This document shows positions 1 to 8,205 of a stretch of DNA of 64,000 nt, in pieces. The notes beneath the pieces were generated by a model. That model saw only the letters and a list, made by a program, of their open reading frames with translations. It was not told the origin of the DNA and did no database searches. Origin of the DNA: Pseudoclavibacter sp. 13-3 (GTDB lineage: Bacteria > Actinomycetota > Actinomycetes > Actinomycetales > Microbacteriaceae); the NCBI RefSeq assembly GCF_021168475.1, contig NZ_JAJOZT010000001.1, positions 591,238 to 655,237 on the forward strand, given 5' to 3'. Every line of letters starts with the position of its first letter. The stretch's first letter is position 1. Made by a program: the position numbers and the translations under genes.

Positions 1-27
1 TCATTCACCCACAAACATTGTGGTCGT

Positions 28-76
<49 letters not shown>

Positions 77-99
77 GCTTCTCACCTCCGGTTCAAGAG

Positions 100-1569
100 C
101 TAACGCCGGAAGGGCTGATCGAGCAGCATCTCGACATCGTCGAAATCGCCGTGCGACCGCACCGCGGCCTGCGTGCCGCCGAACACTTCGACGACTCCGG
201 CATCCTCAGCCCAGCTCGGCCACCCGGGGGTGCCCGTCGCGATGAACGACACGGCAGCCGAGTGCATGGCCGTCGCCAGTGCCTGCGGCGGGTTCTCGCC
301 GGTGTGCAGTGCGACGTCGGTCGAGTCGAGGCAGTCGAACCAGAACGGCACGTCGAGGCAGTGCCCCGACAACCCGTAGCTGCCAGAGACGAACGCGAAG
401 CGGTACACCCAGGTGCGCTCCCCGCTACGCGCCCGCGCCGCGCGAACCACCGTGCTGCGGAAGATGCCGTCACTCAGATAGCGTCCGAGCACGGCGGCAT
501 TGCCACGGGCGACGTAGTCGTCGTGAGCCTGCACGTACTGGTGCTGCACGTCGCCGCTCAAGCCGACCGAGTCGAGCAGGCCCGCCAGCGGAACCTGTTG
601 GAACTGCTTCGACTGCCCCATCGTCAGCACGAGGAACTCTTCGTCGGTCGCTCCGAGCATGAGCGTCTTGTCTGCACCGATGCCGAGCGCGTACGATTCG
701 AAGGTGGGGCGCTTGATCAGCTCGCCATCGACCACCGGAGCCAGAAGCGGACCATCCTGCACCATCGACTTGAGATAGTCGAGGCCGGGAGGCGTGTCGA
801 GCACCTGCTGCACCTCGTAGATGCGGTCTTCGGGCACGGCGCGCAGCGCCTCGGCCGTGGGCTCCACCCCGAGCTGCTGCCCGAGCTGCCGAGCGAACTC
901 GATGGCCTCTTCTTTCGGGCGGTCTCCGAGCGCACCCGAGATCGAATGGATGCCTGAGAAGAGGTGCTGCGCGCACTCCATGCCCAGCAGCGTGAGTGCG
1001 GCGCCGCCGCCCGCCGACTGCCCCGAGACGGTCACGCGATCGGGATCACCGCCGAACTCGCGAATGTTGCGCTGCACCCATTCCAGCCCGGCGATCCAGT
1101 CGAGCACGCCACGATTGGCGGGGGCACCCTCGATCCAGCCGAAGCCGTCGAAACCGAGACGATACGACAGCGTCACCGTGACAACACCATCGCGGTTGTA
1201 CGTGCGCCCGTCGTACCACGGGCTGGCAGGCGAGCCTTCGTAGTAGCCGCCGCCGTGAATCCACACGAGCACCGGCAGACCCGCCTCGGTGTCGCCCGGC
1301 CGAGGCGTGAACACGTCGGCGTTCAGGGTCGAATCACCCGGCACGACCTGTTCCGGGATCATTCCGCTGTCAGGCTCACCGCGCTTCGGCGTCGGCCCGT
1401 ACTCGAGCGCATCCCGCACTCCAGTCCACGCATCCACCGCCTCAGGAGCGGCAAAGCGGAGATCCCCCACCGGAGCTTTCGCGAAGGGAATGCCCAAGAA
1501 CGCTGCACTCCGTGTCTTCCCCTGCTCTCGCCAACGACCGCGAACCTCGCCATCGTGAGTGCCCACCAT
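100..1569 (-). CDS. Carboxylesterase, type B family
   Basis: Serine hydrolase of the carboxylesterase/lipase type B family, 489 aa, predicted to hydrolyse carboxylic esters in the cytoplasm. The oxyanion motif HGGG lies near residue 105 and the nucleophile elbow GQSAGG (usually GESAGG) near residue 185. I chose the ATG at 1569 because AGAAGAG lies about 9 bases upstream and the family normally begins just before a DGEVRG-like strand. The upstream ATG at 1593 has its purine tract only one base away. It is divergent from cardiolipin synthase, and the shared intergenic region carries an operator-like inverted repeat. Substrate unknown. Confidence 0.88.
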   Translation of the reverse strand: MVGTHDGEVRGRWREQGKTRSAAFLGIPFAKAPVGDLRFAAPEAVDAWTGVRDALEYGPTPKRGEPDSGMIPEQVVPGDSTLNADVFTPRPGDTEAGLPVLVWIHGGGYYEGSPASPWYDGRTYNRDGVVTVTLSYRLGFDGFGWIEGAPANRGVLDWIAGLEWVQRNIREFGGDPDRVTVSGQSAGGGAALTLLGMECAQHLFSGIHSISGALGDRPKEEAIEFARQLGQQLGVEPTAEALRAVPEDRIYEVQQVLDTPPGLDYLKSMVQDGPLLAPVVDGELIKRPTFESYALGIGADKTLMLGATDEEFLVLTMGQSKQFQQVPLAGLLDSVGLSGDVQHQYVQAHDDYVARGNAAVLGRYLSDGIFRSTVVRAARARSGERTWVYRFAFVSGSYGLSGHCLDVPFWFDCLDSTDVALHTGENPPQALATAMHSAAVSFIATGTPGWPSWAEDAGVVEVFGGTQAAVRSHGDFDDVEMLLDQPFRR

Positions 1570-1647
1570 GCAATAGTTCTCTTCTGACAACATGCCCCCT
1601 ATGGAGTATTTGGAGTATTCACCGCACCGCGGCGATCAGTTTTCAAC

Positions 1648-1653
1648 TACTAT
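1648..1653 (+). promoter_or_regulatory. Candidate -10 box for leaderless cls transcript
   Basis: TACTAT ends seven bases before the ATG of cardiolipin synthase at 1661, which places transcription start at or next to the start codon. No Shine-Dalgarno sequence is visible upstream. No convincing -35 box was found. Confidence 0.4.
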
Positions 1654-1672
1654 CTAACGGATGTCAGATTAT
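1654..1672. promoter_or_regulatory. Operator-like inverted repeat (copy 1)
   Basis: CTAAC-GGAT-GTCAG followed by ATTAT. It overlaps the start codon of cardiolipin synthase. A closely related site (CTAAC-GACT-GTTAG followed by ATAAT) lies at 3882, upstream of the glycerophosphodiesterase. The TetR gene lies between the two targets and is the obvious candidate binder. Binding itself is inferred. Confidence 0.5.
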
Positions 1673-3136
1673 CAAACTTGGTTCACTCTACCTACACTGA
1701 TCTTCTTCACGACCGATCTCGTTATCCGGGTCGTCGCACTCTTCGTGGTGCCCCGCAACCGCACCCCGGCTTCCGGCACCGCATGGCTGCTGTTCATCTT
1801 TCTGCTGCCCATTCCCGGGCTCATCGTCTTTCTGCTCATCGGCGCGAACCGGATGCCGCGCGCTCGACGCGAGAAGCAGGACCGCGTGATCTCCCAGATG
1901 CAGAAGGCCGCGGCAGAGGACGCGAAAGTGTTCGGCAGCGACCTCGCCAGGCTTCCGCCCGGTCTCGAGAACACCGAGAAGCTCGGCCTGGATCTCGGCG
2001 CTCAGCCCATGATGGCAGGAAACCGAGCACACATCACCTACCAGTACGAGGAGTCCATCGAGGCCATGGCCTCCGCGATTCGCACGGCTGAGAAGTACGT
2101 GCATGTGGAGTTCTACATCCTCTCGTACGATCGCACGACGCACGACGTCTTCGAGGCGATACGAGAGGCCACCGCACGCGGGGTCAAGGTTCGGGTGATG
2201 CTCGACCATATCGCGACCATACGGCAGCCGAAACCGTCAGCGACCACGCGCAAGTTAGACGAAGTCGGCGCCCAGTGGGCCTTCATGCTGCCGGTACGGC
2301 CTTGGCGGGGCCAGTGGCAGCGCCCGGATCTGCGCAATCACCGCAAGATCCTGGTGGTTGACGGGCACATCGGCTTCATCGGTTCTCAGAACATGGTCGA
2401 CACGAGCTACAACAAACCAGGAAACCTGCGCAGGGGCCTGAAATGGCGAGACATCATGGTCAGAGTCACTGGTCCGATCGTATCGAGCCTCAATCGGGTC
2501 TTCATGGGCGACTGGTACATCGAGACCGGCGAGCTGCTCGAGGACAGCGCCCCGCACGCTGCAGACTCCGAGCAGCCCGGCGAGCTGCTCGACTGCCAGG
2601 TGCTCCCGAGCGGCCCGGGCTTCGGCGAAGAGAACAACCTGCAGGTGTTCATCGCCCTCATGGGAACCGCGACCAGGCGAATCAGTGTGACCAGCCCGTA
2701 CTTCGTTCCTGATCAGGCGATCATGTACGCGCTCAGGGCAGCCACCGCGCGAGGCGTCGCCGTCGAGCTCTTCGTCTCAGAAACCGGCGATCAGCCGATG
2801 GTCTATCACGCCCAGCGCTCGTATTACGAGGCTCTCCTGCGCGCCGGCGTTCGAATCTTCATGTTCAAGCCGCCGTACATTCTGCACTCCAAGCACTTCA
2901 CCATCGACGACTCGATCGCCGTTGTCGGCTCGTCGAACATGGATCAGCGATCGTTCAGCCTCAACATGGAGGTATCGATGGTCGTCAACGGGGCAGGATT
3001 CGTGCGACAGCTCGACAGAGTCAATGCCTACTATCACGAGAACTCTCGCGAGCTCACGCTCGAAGAGTGGAAGAAGCAGCCGCTGCGCAGCCAGTTGCTC
3101 GACGGGCTGTTCCGACTCACATCGGCTCTGCAGTAG
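1661..3136 (+). CDS. cls: Cardiolipin synthase
   Basis: Membrane phospholipase-D-superfamily enzyme that condenses two phosphatidylglycerol molecules into cardiolipin and glycerol; 491 aa, normal family length. The N-terminus has two membrane segments (about residues 10-30 and 41-62, PLDc_N type). Two HKD motifs follow: H227/K229/D234 and a second HSKHFTIDD near residue 410, both followed by the GS..N signature. The ATG at 1661 is used, with a -10-like TACTAT directly upstream that suggests a leaderless message. It is followed by a TetR regulator and a glycerophosphodiesterase, forming a phospholipid-turnover neighbourhood. Confidence 0.95.
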   Translation: MSDYQTWFTLPTLIFFTTDLVIRVVALFVVPRNRTPASGTAWLLFIFLLPIPGLIVFLLIGANRMPRARREKQDRVISQMQKAAAEDAKVFGSDLARLPPGLENTEKLGLDLGAQPMMAGNRAHITYQYEESIEAMASAIRTAEKYVHVEFYILSYDRTTHDVFEAIREATARGVKVRVMLDHIATIRQPKPSATTRKLDEVGAQWAFMLPVRPWRGQWQRPDLRNHRKILVVDGHIGFIGSQNMVDTSYNKPGNLRRGLKWRDIMVRVTGPIVSSLNRVFMGDWYIETGELLEDSAPHAADSEQPGELLDCQVLPSGPGFGEENNLQVFIALMGTATRRISVTSPYFVPDQAIMYALRAATARGVAVELFVSETGDQPMVYHAQRSYYEALLRAGVRIFMFKPPYILHSKHFTIDDSIAVVGSSNMDQRSFSLNMEVSMVVNGAGFVRQLDRVNAYYHENSRELTLEEWKKQPLRSQLLDGLFRLTSALQ

Positions 3137-3240
3137 GCGATGCCGAGTTCTGAGAGCACTGCTCGACTAGAATGCAGAGTTCAGCGTTACAACAGAGACT
3201 GCACCACACAGGCTGCAACCGCAGAGACAAGAAGGTCGGA

Positions 3241-3816
3241 ATGGCACGTCGACTCAGCCTCGAGGCCCGGCGCAGCGAGATACTGCAACGAACCCGGCAG
3301 ATGATCGCCGAGCAGGGCCCGGAGGGACTGAGCCTGCGGGCAGTGGCCAGATGGTGCGGCATGAGCGCCCCCGGCCTGCTGCACCACTTCGATGGCCTGA
3401 AGCCGCTTCTCGAGGCGGTGCTCAGGGAACGTGCAGAAGACGAAATGGCAGCGTACACTGCCGCCTTGCCGGCCAACCCCACCCTGAGAGACTGGGCAGA
3501 CACTGTGGCGCGAGTCGCGATGACCCGGGTAGAAGAGAACCGCAACTTCGACGCGTTGGAGACACAGGCGATCGCGAACCCTGATCATCCGGCACATGAC
3601 TTCTATCTCATGGAGACCCGCCCGTTTGCGGCCACGATCACACTCGCCGAAGAAGAGTACCCTCGAAACCCCCAGCTCGTCACGGAGGTGCTCTCCACCG
3701 TCGTAGACGGACTCCGAATGCACTGGCTTCGCTCGCGAGAAGCGCCGAACTATTTCGAAGACTGGCAACGAGTCGCCGATACGGTGTTTGCAGGCTTCGA
3801 GCAGTACCGCGCCTGA
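3241..3816 (+). CDS. TetR/AcrR family transcriptional regulator
   Basis: One-component DNA-binding repressor type, 191 aa. The N-terminal helix-turn-helix spans about residues 8-55 (ILQRTRQMIAEQGPEGLSLR ... GLLHHFD). The C-terminal half is the variable ligand/dimer domain. The ATG at 3241 is chosen because AAGAAGG lies five to six bases upstream and the protein then begins with the usual short basic lead. An upstream start at 3172 would add a 23-residue unrelated extension. Flanked by cls and a glycerophosphodiesterase, both preceded by near-identical inverted repeats, so it probably controls them. Ligand unknown. Confidence 0.9.
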   Translation: MARRLSLEARRSEILQRTRQMIAEQGPEGLSLRAVARWCGMSAPGLLHHFDGLKPLLEAVLRERAEDEMAAYTAALPANPTLRDWADTVARVAMTRVEENRNFDALETQAIANPDHPAHDFYLMETRPFAATITLAEEEYPRNPQLVTEVLSTVVDGLRMHWLRSREAPNYFEDWQRVADTVFAGFEQYRA

Positions 3817-3881
3817 GCACGGCTGAGACATCAGAGATACAGCCGCCATGGTGTGCACTCTTCTGCACTGCATCAAGATAG

Positions 3882-3900
3882 CTAACGACTGTTAGATAAT
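3882..3900. promoter_or_regulatory. Operator-like inverted repeat (copy 2)
   Basis: CTAAC-GACT-GTTAG followed directly by ATAAT. GATAAT (3895-3900) could serve as a -10 box, so binding here would block the promoter of the downstream glycerophosphodiesterase gene. It matches the site at 1654-1672 over most of about 19 positions, with one extra base of symmetry in this copy. Confidence 0.5.
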
Positions 3901-3987
3901 TGATACCATAGCAGCACAAACGCGCCGGGAATCGGCACGAGGCATCAACGATGCGCGCGGCAGAAGGGGCAGAAGGGCACGACGACC

Positions 3988-5811
3988 TTGAAGAGAGAAG
4001 CAGGCAACGAGAGCGTTCGACTCGGTCTTGGCGCACTGTTGCGAGCGACCCTGCGAACAGTGCGGCGCGGGGGCATCGCGGTCGTCGCATTCGCCTTCCT
4101 CACAAACATCGTGCTGGTCGTCGCGGCCGAACCGTTCATTGGCTTCCTGTTCCGCGAAGCACTGCTGCTGAGCGGCGAGCCCGGTGTCGACTTCGGCCAG
4201 CTGCGGCTCTCATCCGTGTCACTCCTGGTGCCCGCCCTGATCGTGCTGATCGGGCTCTTCGCCTTCGTGCTCGTCACGATGCAGCTGGTCTTGATCCTGC
4301 TTGCCCTGCAACAGACCGCCTCGACCGGGCGGGTGAGTGTGCACGACCTGCTCATCTCTCTCGGCGGGCTGCTCCGCCGGCTCCTCAGAGTCTCTTCGCT
4401 CCCGGTGTTCTGTTACCTCTTCCTCCTGCTTCCGATCAGCGGATTCGGATTTCTCTCAGCCCTCACGCAAGTGATCGCGGTGCCAAACTTCGTGTCGGGC
4501 GAGCTGTTGAAGAACCCGGTCACTGCAGCGCTCTGGAATCTGCTCATGCTGGCTCTCCTCATTGTCAACATCCGACTCGCGCTGACACTGCCGATCTTCG
4601 CGCGCTCAGACGCCTCGGGCAGCCGCGCCATGCGGGTCAGCTGGCGAACCGTCCACGGTCGCACGTTCTGGACGCTCGTCGCCGGTGTCCTCGTCATACT
4701 GCTCATCGCGGCTCCGATCGCCGTCACCGTCGCCGTCGCAATGGTGCTGCCGACGGCGATTACCGATCATCTCAATCCAGCTGTTTCTCCAGTTTCTGCC
4801 GCGATCAGCGCCGGCGTCGCCCAAGTGCTGCTCATACTGCTGCTCAGCACGGTCACGGTCGCTCTGTTCTCGATGCTCACTGCGGTGGCAGATCAGGCAG
4901 GTGTGACACAGCAGACAGAGACCTCATCATCCGGGGGCTACCGGCGCGCGCCATGGCGCTGGGGGCTTGCCGCCAGCGCCGCCCTGATGGTGATTCCGCT
5001 GAGTCTCAGCATGCTCGCGCCAATGCAGACCCTCGCATCTCCTCCACAGTCGGAGGTGATCGGGCACCGCGGTTTCGTGGCAGGCGGTGTCGAGAACACG
5101 ATTCCCGCGCTCGAGGCGGCGGCGCAGGCAGGCATCGATCGCGTCGAGATCGATGCGATGCAGACGAAAGACGGCAACTTCATCGTGATGCACGACCTCG
5201 ACCTCAGCCGGCTGGCCGGGCGCAATGAGGCGATCAAAGATCTCACGTTGGCCGAGCTGACCCAGATCACCGTGCACGATGAGGCGGGGCACAGCGCAAA
5301 GATCCCGTCGCTCGAGGAGTATGTCGTCAGAGCACGAGAGCTCGGGATGCCACTGCTCATCGAAGTGAAGATGGGCGGCCTCGACTCACCCGACCATGTG
5401 GATCTTCTGGTGCAGCAGCTCAAAGCCCTCAACGCGCTCGACGGCACCAAGTTCCACTCACTCGACCACACGAGCGTCGCGCGTCTGAAAGAGCTTCTTC
5501 CCGACGCCGAGGTGGGTTACATCCTCTCATTCGCCGGTGTCGGAGTACCCGACACCCCCGCCGACTTTCTGGTGATCGAAGAGTACACAGCCACCGAGCA
5601 CATGCGACGGGCAGCTGCGAAGGCGTGCCTGAAGTTCTACGTCTGGACGGTCGACGATGAGCTCGCCCAGCGCGTGCGCCTGCGACAGGGCGTCGATGCG
5701 ATGATCACAGATCGGCCCGATACCGCGCTGTCATCACGCGAGGAGATGCAGAGCGAAACGGGGCTGGCACCGGCATTGCTCGATCTGCTGCTGGGATTCG
5801 TGGCGCTGTAG
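3988..5811 (+). CDS. Membrane-anchored glycerophosphodiester phosphodiesterase
   Basis: Two-part protein of 607 aa. The first 350 residues are hydrophobic with several membrane helices (GPDPase_memb type). The remainder is a GDPD catalytic domain that hydrolyses glycerophosphodiesters to glycerol 3-phosphate and an alcohol. Catalytic signatures: GHRGFVAGGVENT near residue 360, EIDAMQTKDG, and VMHDLDLSRL. A TTG start at 3988 follows a purine-rich AGAAGGG. The ATG at 3951 is in a different frame. Fits with the upstream cardiolipin synthase in lipid remodelling; an operator-like repeat lies about 90 bases upstream. Confidence 0.92.
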   Translation: MKREAGNESVRLGLGALLRATLRTVRRGGIAVVAFAFLTNIVLVVAAEPFIGFLFREALLLSGEPGVDFGQLRLSSVSLLVPALIVLIGLFAFVLVTMQLVLILLALQQTASTGRVSVHDLLISLGGLLRRLLRVSSLPVFCYLFLLLPISGFGFLSALTQVIAVPNFVSGELLKNPVTAALWNLLMLALLIVNIRLALTLPIFARSDASGSRAMRVSWRTVHGRTFWTLVAGVLVILLIAAPIAVTVAVAMVLPTAITDHLNPAVSPVSAAISAGVAQVLLILLLSTVTVALFSMLTAVADQAGVTQQTETSSSGGYRRAPWRWGLAASAALMVIPLSLSMLAPMQTLASPPQSEVIGHRGFVAGGVENTIPALEAAAQAGIDRVEIDAMQTKDGNFIVMHDLDLSRLAGRNEAIKDLTLAELTQITVHDEAGHSAKIPSLEEYVVRARELGMPLLIEVKMGGLDSPDHVDLLVQQLKALNALDGTKFHSLDHTSVARLKELLPDAEVGYILSFAGVGVPDTPADFLVIEEYTATEHMRRAAAKACLKFYVWTVDDELAQRVRLRQGVDAMITDRPDTALSSREEMQSETGLAPALLDLLLGFVAL

Positions 5812-5863
5812 TTCTGATCGCGGCCAGGCAGGCTCTGCACCAGTCAGAACAGCCTGTTGCCAG

Positions 5864-5894
5864 AAAAGCAAACCCCCGCCGGAGCAGGGGTTTG
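5864..5894 (-). terminator. Rho-independent terminator after tRNA-Glu
   Basis: On the minus strand CAAACCCC pairs with GGGGTTTG across a short GC-rich loop and is followed by CTTTT. It lies just downstream of the tRNA-Glu gene on the same strand. It may also serve the converging phosphodiesterase gene. Confidence 0.75.
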
Positions 5895-5900
5895 TGATTG

Positions 5901-5973
5901 TGACCCCAGCGGGATTTGAACCCGCGTTACCGCCGTGAGAGGGCGATGTCCTAGGCCGCTAGACGATGGGGCC
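5901..5973 (-). tRNA. tRNA-Glu (CTC)
   Basis: A 73-base cloverleaf on the minus strand. The acceptor GGCCCCA pairs with TGGGGTC, with discriminator A. The anticodon loop CCCTCTCAC carries CTC. The T-arm is GCGGG-TTCAAAT-CCCGC. CCA is not encoded. Confidence 0.96.
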
Positions 5974-6065
5974 GTCTGTAAGCAACCAGATGATTATGCC
6001 ACAGATTCGATCACGCACACCAATTCTGGAGTCGATTTCGGGCGTGTCGCCTGTGCCGGCCGGGG

Positions 6066-6344
6066 TCAGTCAGCTCGGCCCTTGATGCCGTAGAGGCGCA
6101 CCATCTCGTCGATGGCGCGTTCGCGTTCGTCGCCACCCGCCTGCAGCATGTGCGGCACGTGCGTGCGCAGGTGATTCTCGACGAGCAGCGCGTTCAGCGA
6201 CGCGAGCGAGCGCTGCACGGCGAGCGACTGCGTGACGATGTCGACGCAGTAGTCTTCGTCTTCGATCTGACGCTCGATGGCACGCAGCTGCCCTTCGATG
6301 ATGCGCACGCGATGCAGGGCGCGCTTCTTGATGTCGTCGATCAT
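6066..6344 (-). CDS. CsoR/RcnR-family metal-sensing regulator (DUF156)
   Basis: Small all-helical metal- or formaldehyde-responsive repressor, 92 aa. The family pattern is clear: RRxxIEGQLRAI near residues 12-23, C33 in DYCVDI, and H58 and H62 in ENHLRTHV. Classical copper CsoR uses Cys-His-Cys, whereas here the third ligand is His, so the fingerprint is C-H-H as in RcnR-like members. It lies 27 bases downstream of the glycosyltransferase on the same strand and is probably cotranscribed. No copper exporter is adjacent, so the inducer is unclear. Confidence 0.88.
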   Translation of the reverse strand: MIDDIKKRALHRVRIIEGQLRAIERQIEDEDYCVDIVTQSLAVQRSLASLNALLVENHLRTHVPHMLQAGGDERERAIDEMVRLYGIKGRAD

Positions 6345-6370
6345 GCCGCCCAGACTACGCTGTCGCGAGC

Positions 6371-7243
6371 TCAGCGACGACTGAGCACGGGCACGCTCGG
6401 CAGACTGCTGCGCTCGATGTCATCACTGCCGAGGTGTCTGATCTGTCGCAGCCCGTGCAGAGACGGATAGATCATGTAGAGCACAGCCTGCGGAATGCGC
6501 TCGAGGCCGCGGTTGAGACTGTGCGCCCGATATGTGCGGCGAAAGCGCTGCACATAGTCGCTGTAGTCGCGAAACTTGGAGTCCATGCGTCGCGCCGAGA
6601 TGCCGCAGACCATGTTCGACTCGTAGCCGACGAACTGCCCGTTCTCGGCGAGATGAATCGACAGGTCGATGTCTTCGTGCAGCAGATCGCCCTCATCGGG
6701 GCACACCTCGTCGCGAATCAGATTCCACGCTTCGGCCCGCACCGCCATATTGCTGCCGAACACGAACCGGTACTCGCGGTTCAGCCGCATCAGCAGTTTG
6801 CGAAAGCGATCGTCAGCGCGCAGGCCGAAGCGGCGAAACGGCATGTCGTAGTACATGACCGGGCCGGTGAGGGCGCTGATGTGCTGGTTGCGAAAGGCGA
6901 GACGCACCTGGCGGCTCCATTCGGGAGCCAGCAGCGAGTCTGCGTCGATGCGGCCGAGCACGTCGCTGGTGGCTGCGTCGAACCCGGCGTCACGAGTGGG
7001 AATGAGCCCCTGGCGCTCGTTCTGGGCAAGCAGTCGGATGACCTGATTCGGGTGCTGTCGAGACACACGCCGCACCGTCGCTGCGGTGCCGTCGGTGCTG
7101 CGGTTGTCGACGACGATGATCTCGTCGAGCGGCACGGTCTGTGCGATCGCCGCTCGCAGGCACGCCTCGATGCGTTCTTCCTCGTTGTACGCCGGGATGA
7201 TCAGCGAGACGCTAGGGAGCAAGCCGGTAACCTCTGGGGTCAC
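6371..7243 (-). CDS. Glycosyltransferase family 2
   Basis: GT-A fold glycosyltransferase, 290 aa. It has the family opening SLIIPAYNEEERIEACL, a DNRSTDGT motif near residue 50, and a metal-binding GRIDADS (DxD equivalent). No clear membrane anchor is seen, so it is probably a cytoplasmic or peripheral enzyme transferring a sugar to a cell-envelope acceptor. A GTG start at 7243 is preferred over the ATG at 7273 because GGAAAGGAA lies about six bases before it. Donor and acceptor cannot be read from sequence. Confidence 0.87.
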   Translation of the reverse strand: MTPEVTGLLPSVSLIIPAYNEEERIEACLRAAIAQTVPLDEIIVVDNRSTDGTAATVRRVSRQHPNQVIRLLAQNERQGLIPTRDAGFDAATSDVLGRIDADSLLAPEWSRQVRLAFRNQHISALTGPVMYYDMPFRRFGLRADDRFRKLLMRLNREYRFVFGSNMAVRAEAWNLIRDEVCPDEGDLLHEDIDLSIHLAENGQFVGYESNMVCGISARRMDSKFRDYSDYVQRFRRTYRAHSLNRGLERIPQAVLYMIYPSLHGLRQIRHLGSDDIERSSLPSVPVLSRR

Positions 7244-7467
7244 TGCGGTTCCTTTCCAGTCTGTCGCCCTCAACCATAGCCGTCCCGCCGCACGAACGTC
7301 ATGATTCGACGTTGCAGATCGATAAAGTTCTCGTCTCCGAACACCCAGACGACGGTGGCGTTGACCCGATTTCTCGCCCTACTGTGGCGTACATACGCAG
7401 CGATGCTGCCCGTTCCGAGCAGCATCCGCCACCCAGACGACCAGTTCTCACGAGGAGGCCTGACTCC

Positions 7468-8205
7468 ATGTCAGCAGCGGCAACAGTGGTCGATCCGGCC
7501 AACCCGCACACCTACGATCACACGCACGCGAATGTGAGCGGGGGCTGGCTGCGCGCCTCGGTCTTCGGTGCGATGGATGGCCTGGTCTCGAACATCGGCC
7601 TGGTCACCGGCATCGGCGCAGCCGGTGCCTCGAACCACGTGGTGCTGCTGACCGGCGTCTCGGGGCTGCTGGCCGGCGCGTTCTCGATGGCACTCGGCGA
7701 GTTCACCTCGGTGCGCAGCCAGAACGAGCAGCTCGACAAAGAGATCGCCGTCGAGGTGGCCGCACAGAAGCGCAACCCGGCCGGCGAGCAGGCCGAGCTC
7801 GCCCGAGAGTTCCAGCAGATGGGCATGAGCGAGCAGACGGCGCACACCGCCGCGGCCGAGATTCACAGCACGTCGGTCTCGACCCGCACCGTGCACGTGC
7901 ACCTCATGCAGGAGCTCGGCATCAACCCAGACGATCGCCCCTCACCCATCGCCGCAGGTCTGCTCTCATTCCTGTTCTTCTCGATGGGCGCGATCGTGCC
8001 GATTCTGCCCTATCTCTTCGGCATCGGCTCACTCATGACGGGCCTCATCGCCGGCTGTGTCGGGCTGCTGCTCGCCGGCGGCATCGCCGCAAAGGTGTCT
8101 GGCCGCAACTGGTTCAGAGGCGCCGCACGCCAGCTGGTGCTCGGCTTGGTCGCCGTTGCGGTGACCTACGTCGTCGGCATGCTCATCGGCGTCGACGCGC
8201 ACTGA
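7468..8205 (+). CDS. VIT1/CCC1 family transporter
   Basis: Predicted iron/manganese transporter of the vacuolar-iron-transporter family, 245 aa. The signature near residue 28-45 (GWLRASVFGAMDGLVSNIGL) is the family N-terminus. The first two helices are followed by a cytoplasmic E-rich metal-binding stretch (residues 85-150) and three C-terminal helices. The ATG at 7468 has ACGAGGAGG nine bases upstream; the longer frame from 7312 has no such site. Its 3' end overlaps the convergent glycosylase-like gene by 177 bases. Confidence 0.9.
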   Translation: MSAAATVVDPANPHTYDHTHANVSGGWLRASVFGAMDGLVSNIGLVTGIGAAGASNHVVLLTGVSGLLAGAFSMALGEFTSVRSQNEQLDKEIAVEVAAQKRNPAGEQAELAREFQQMGMSEQTAHTAAAEIHSTSVSTRTVHVHLMQELGINPDDRPSPIAAGLLSFLFFSMGAIVPILPYLFGIGSLMTGLIAGCVGLLLAGGIAAKVSGRNWFRGAARQLVLGLVAVAVTYVVGMLIGVDAH

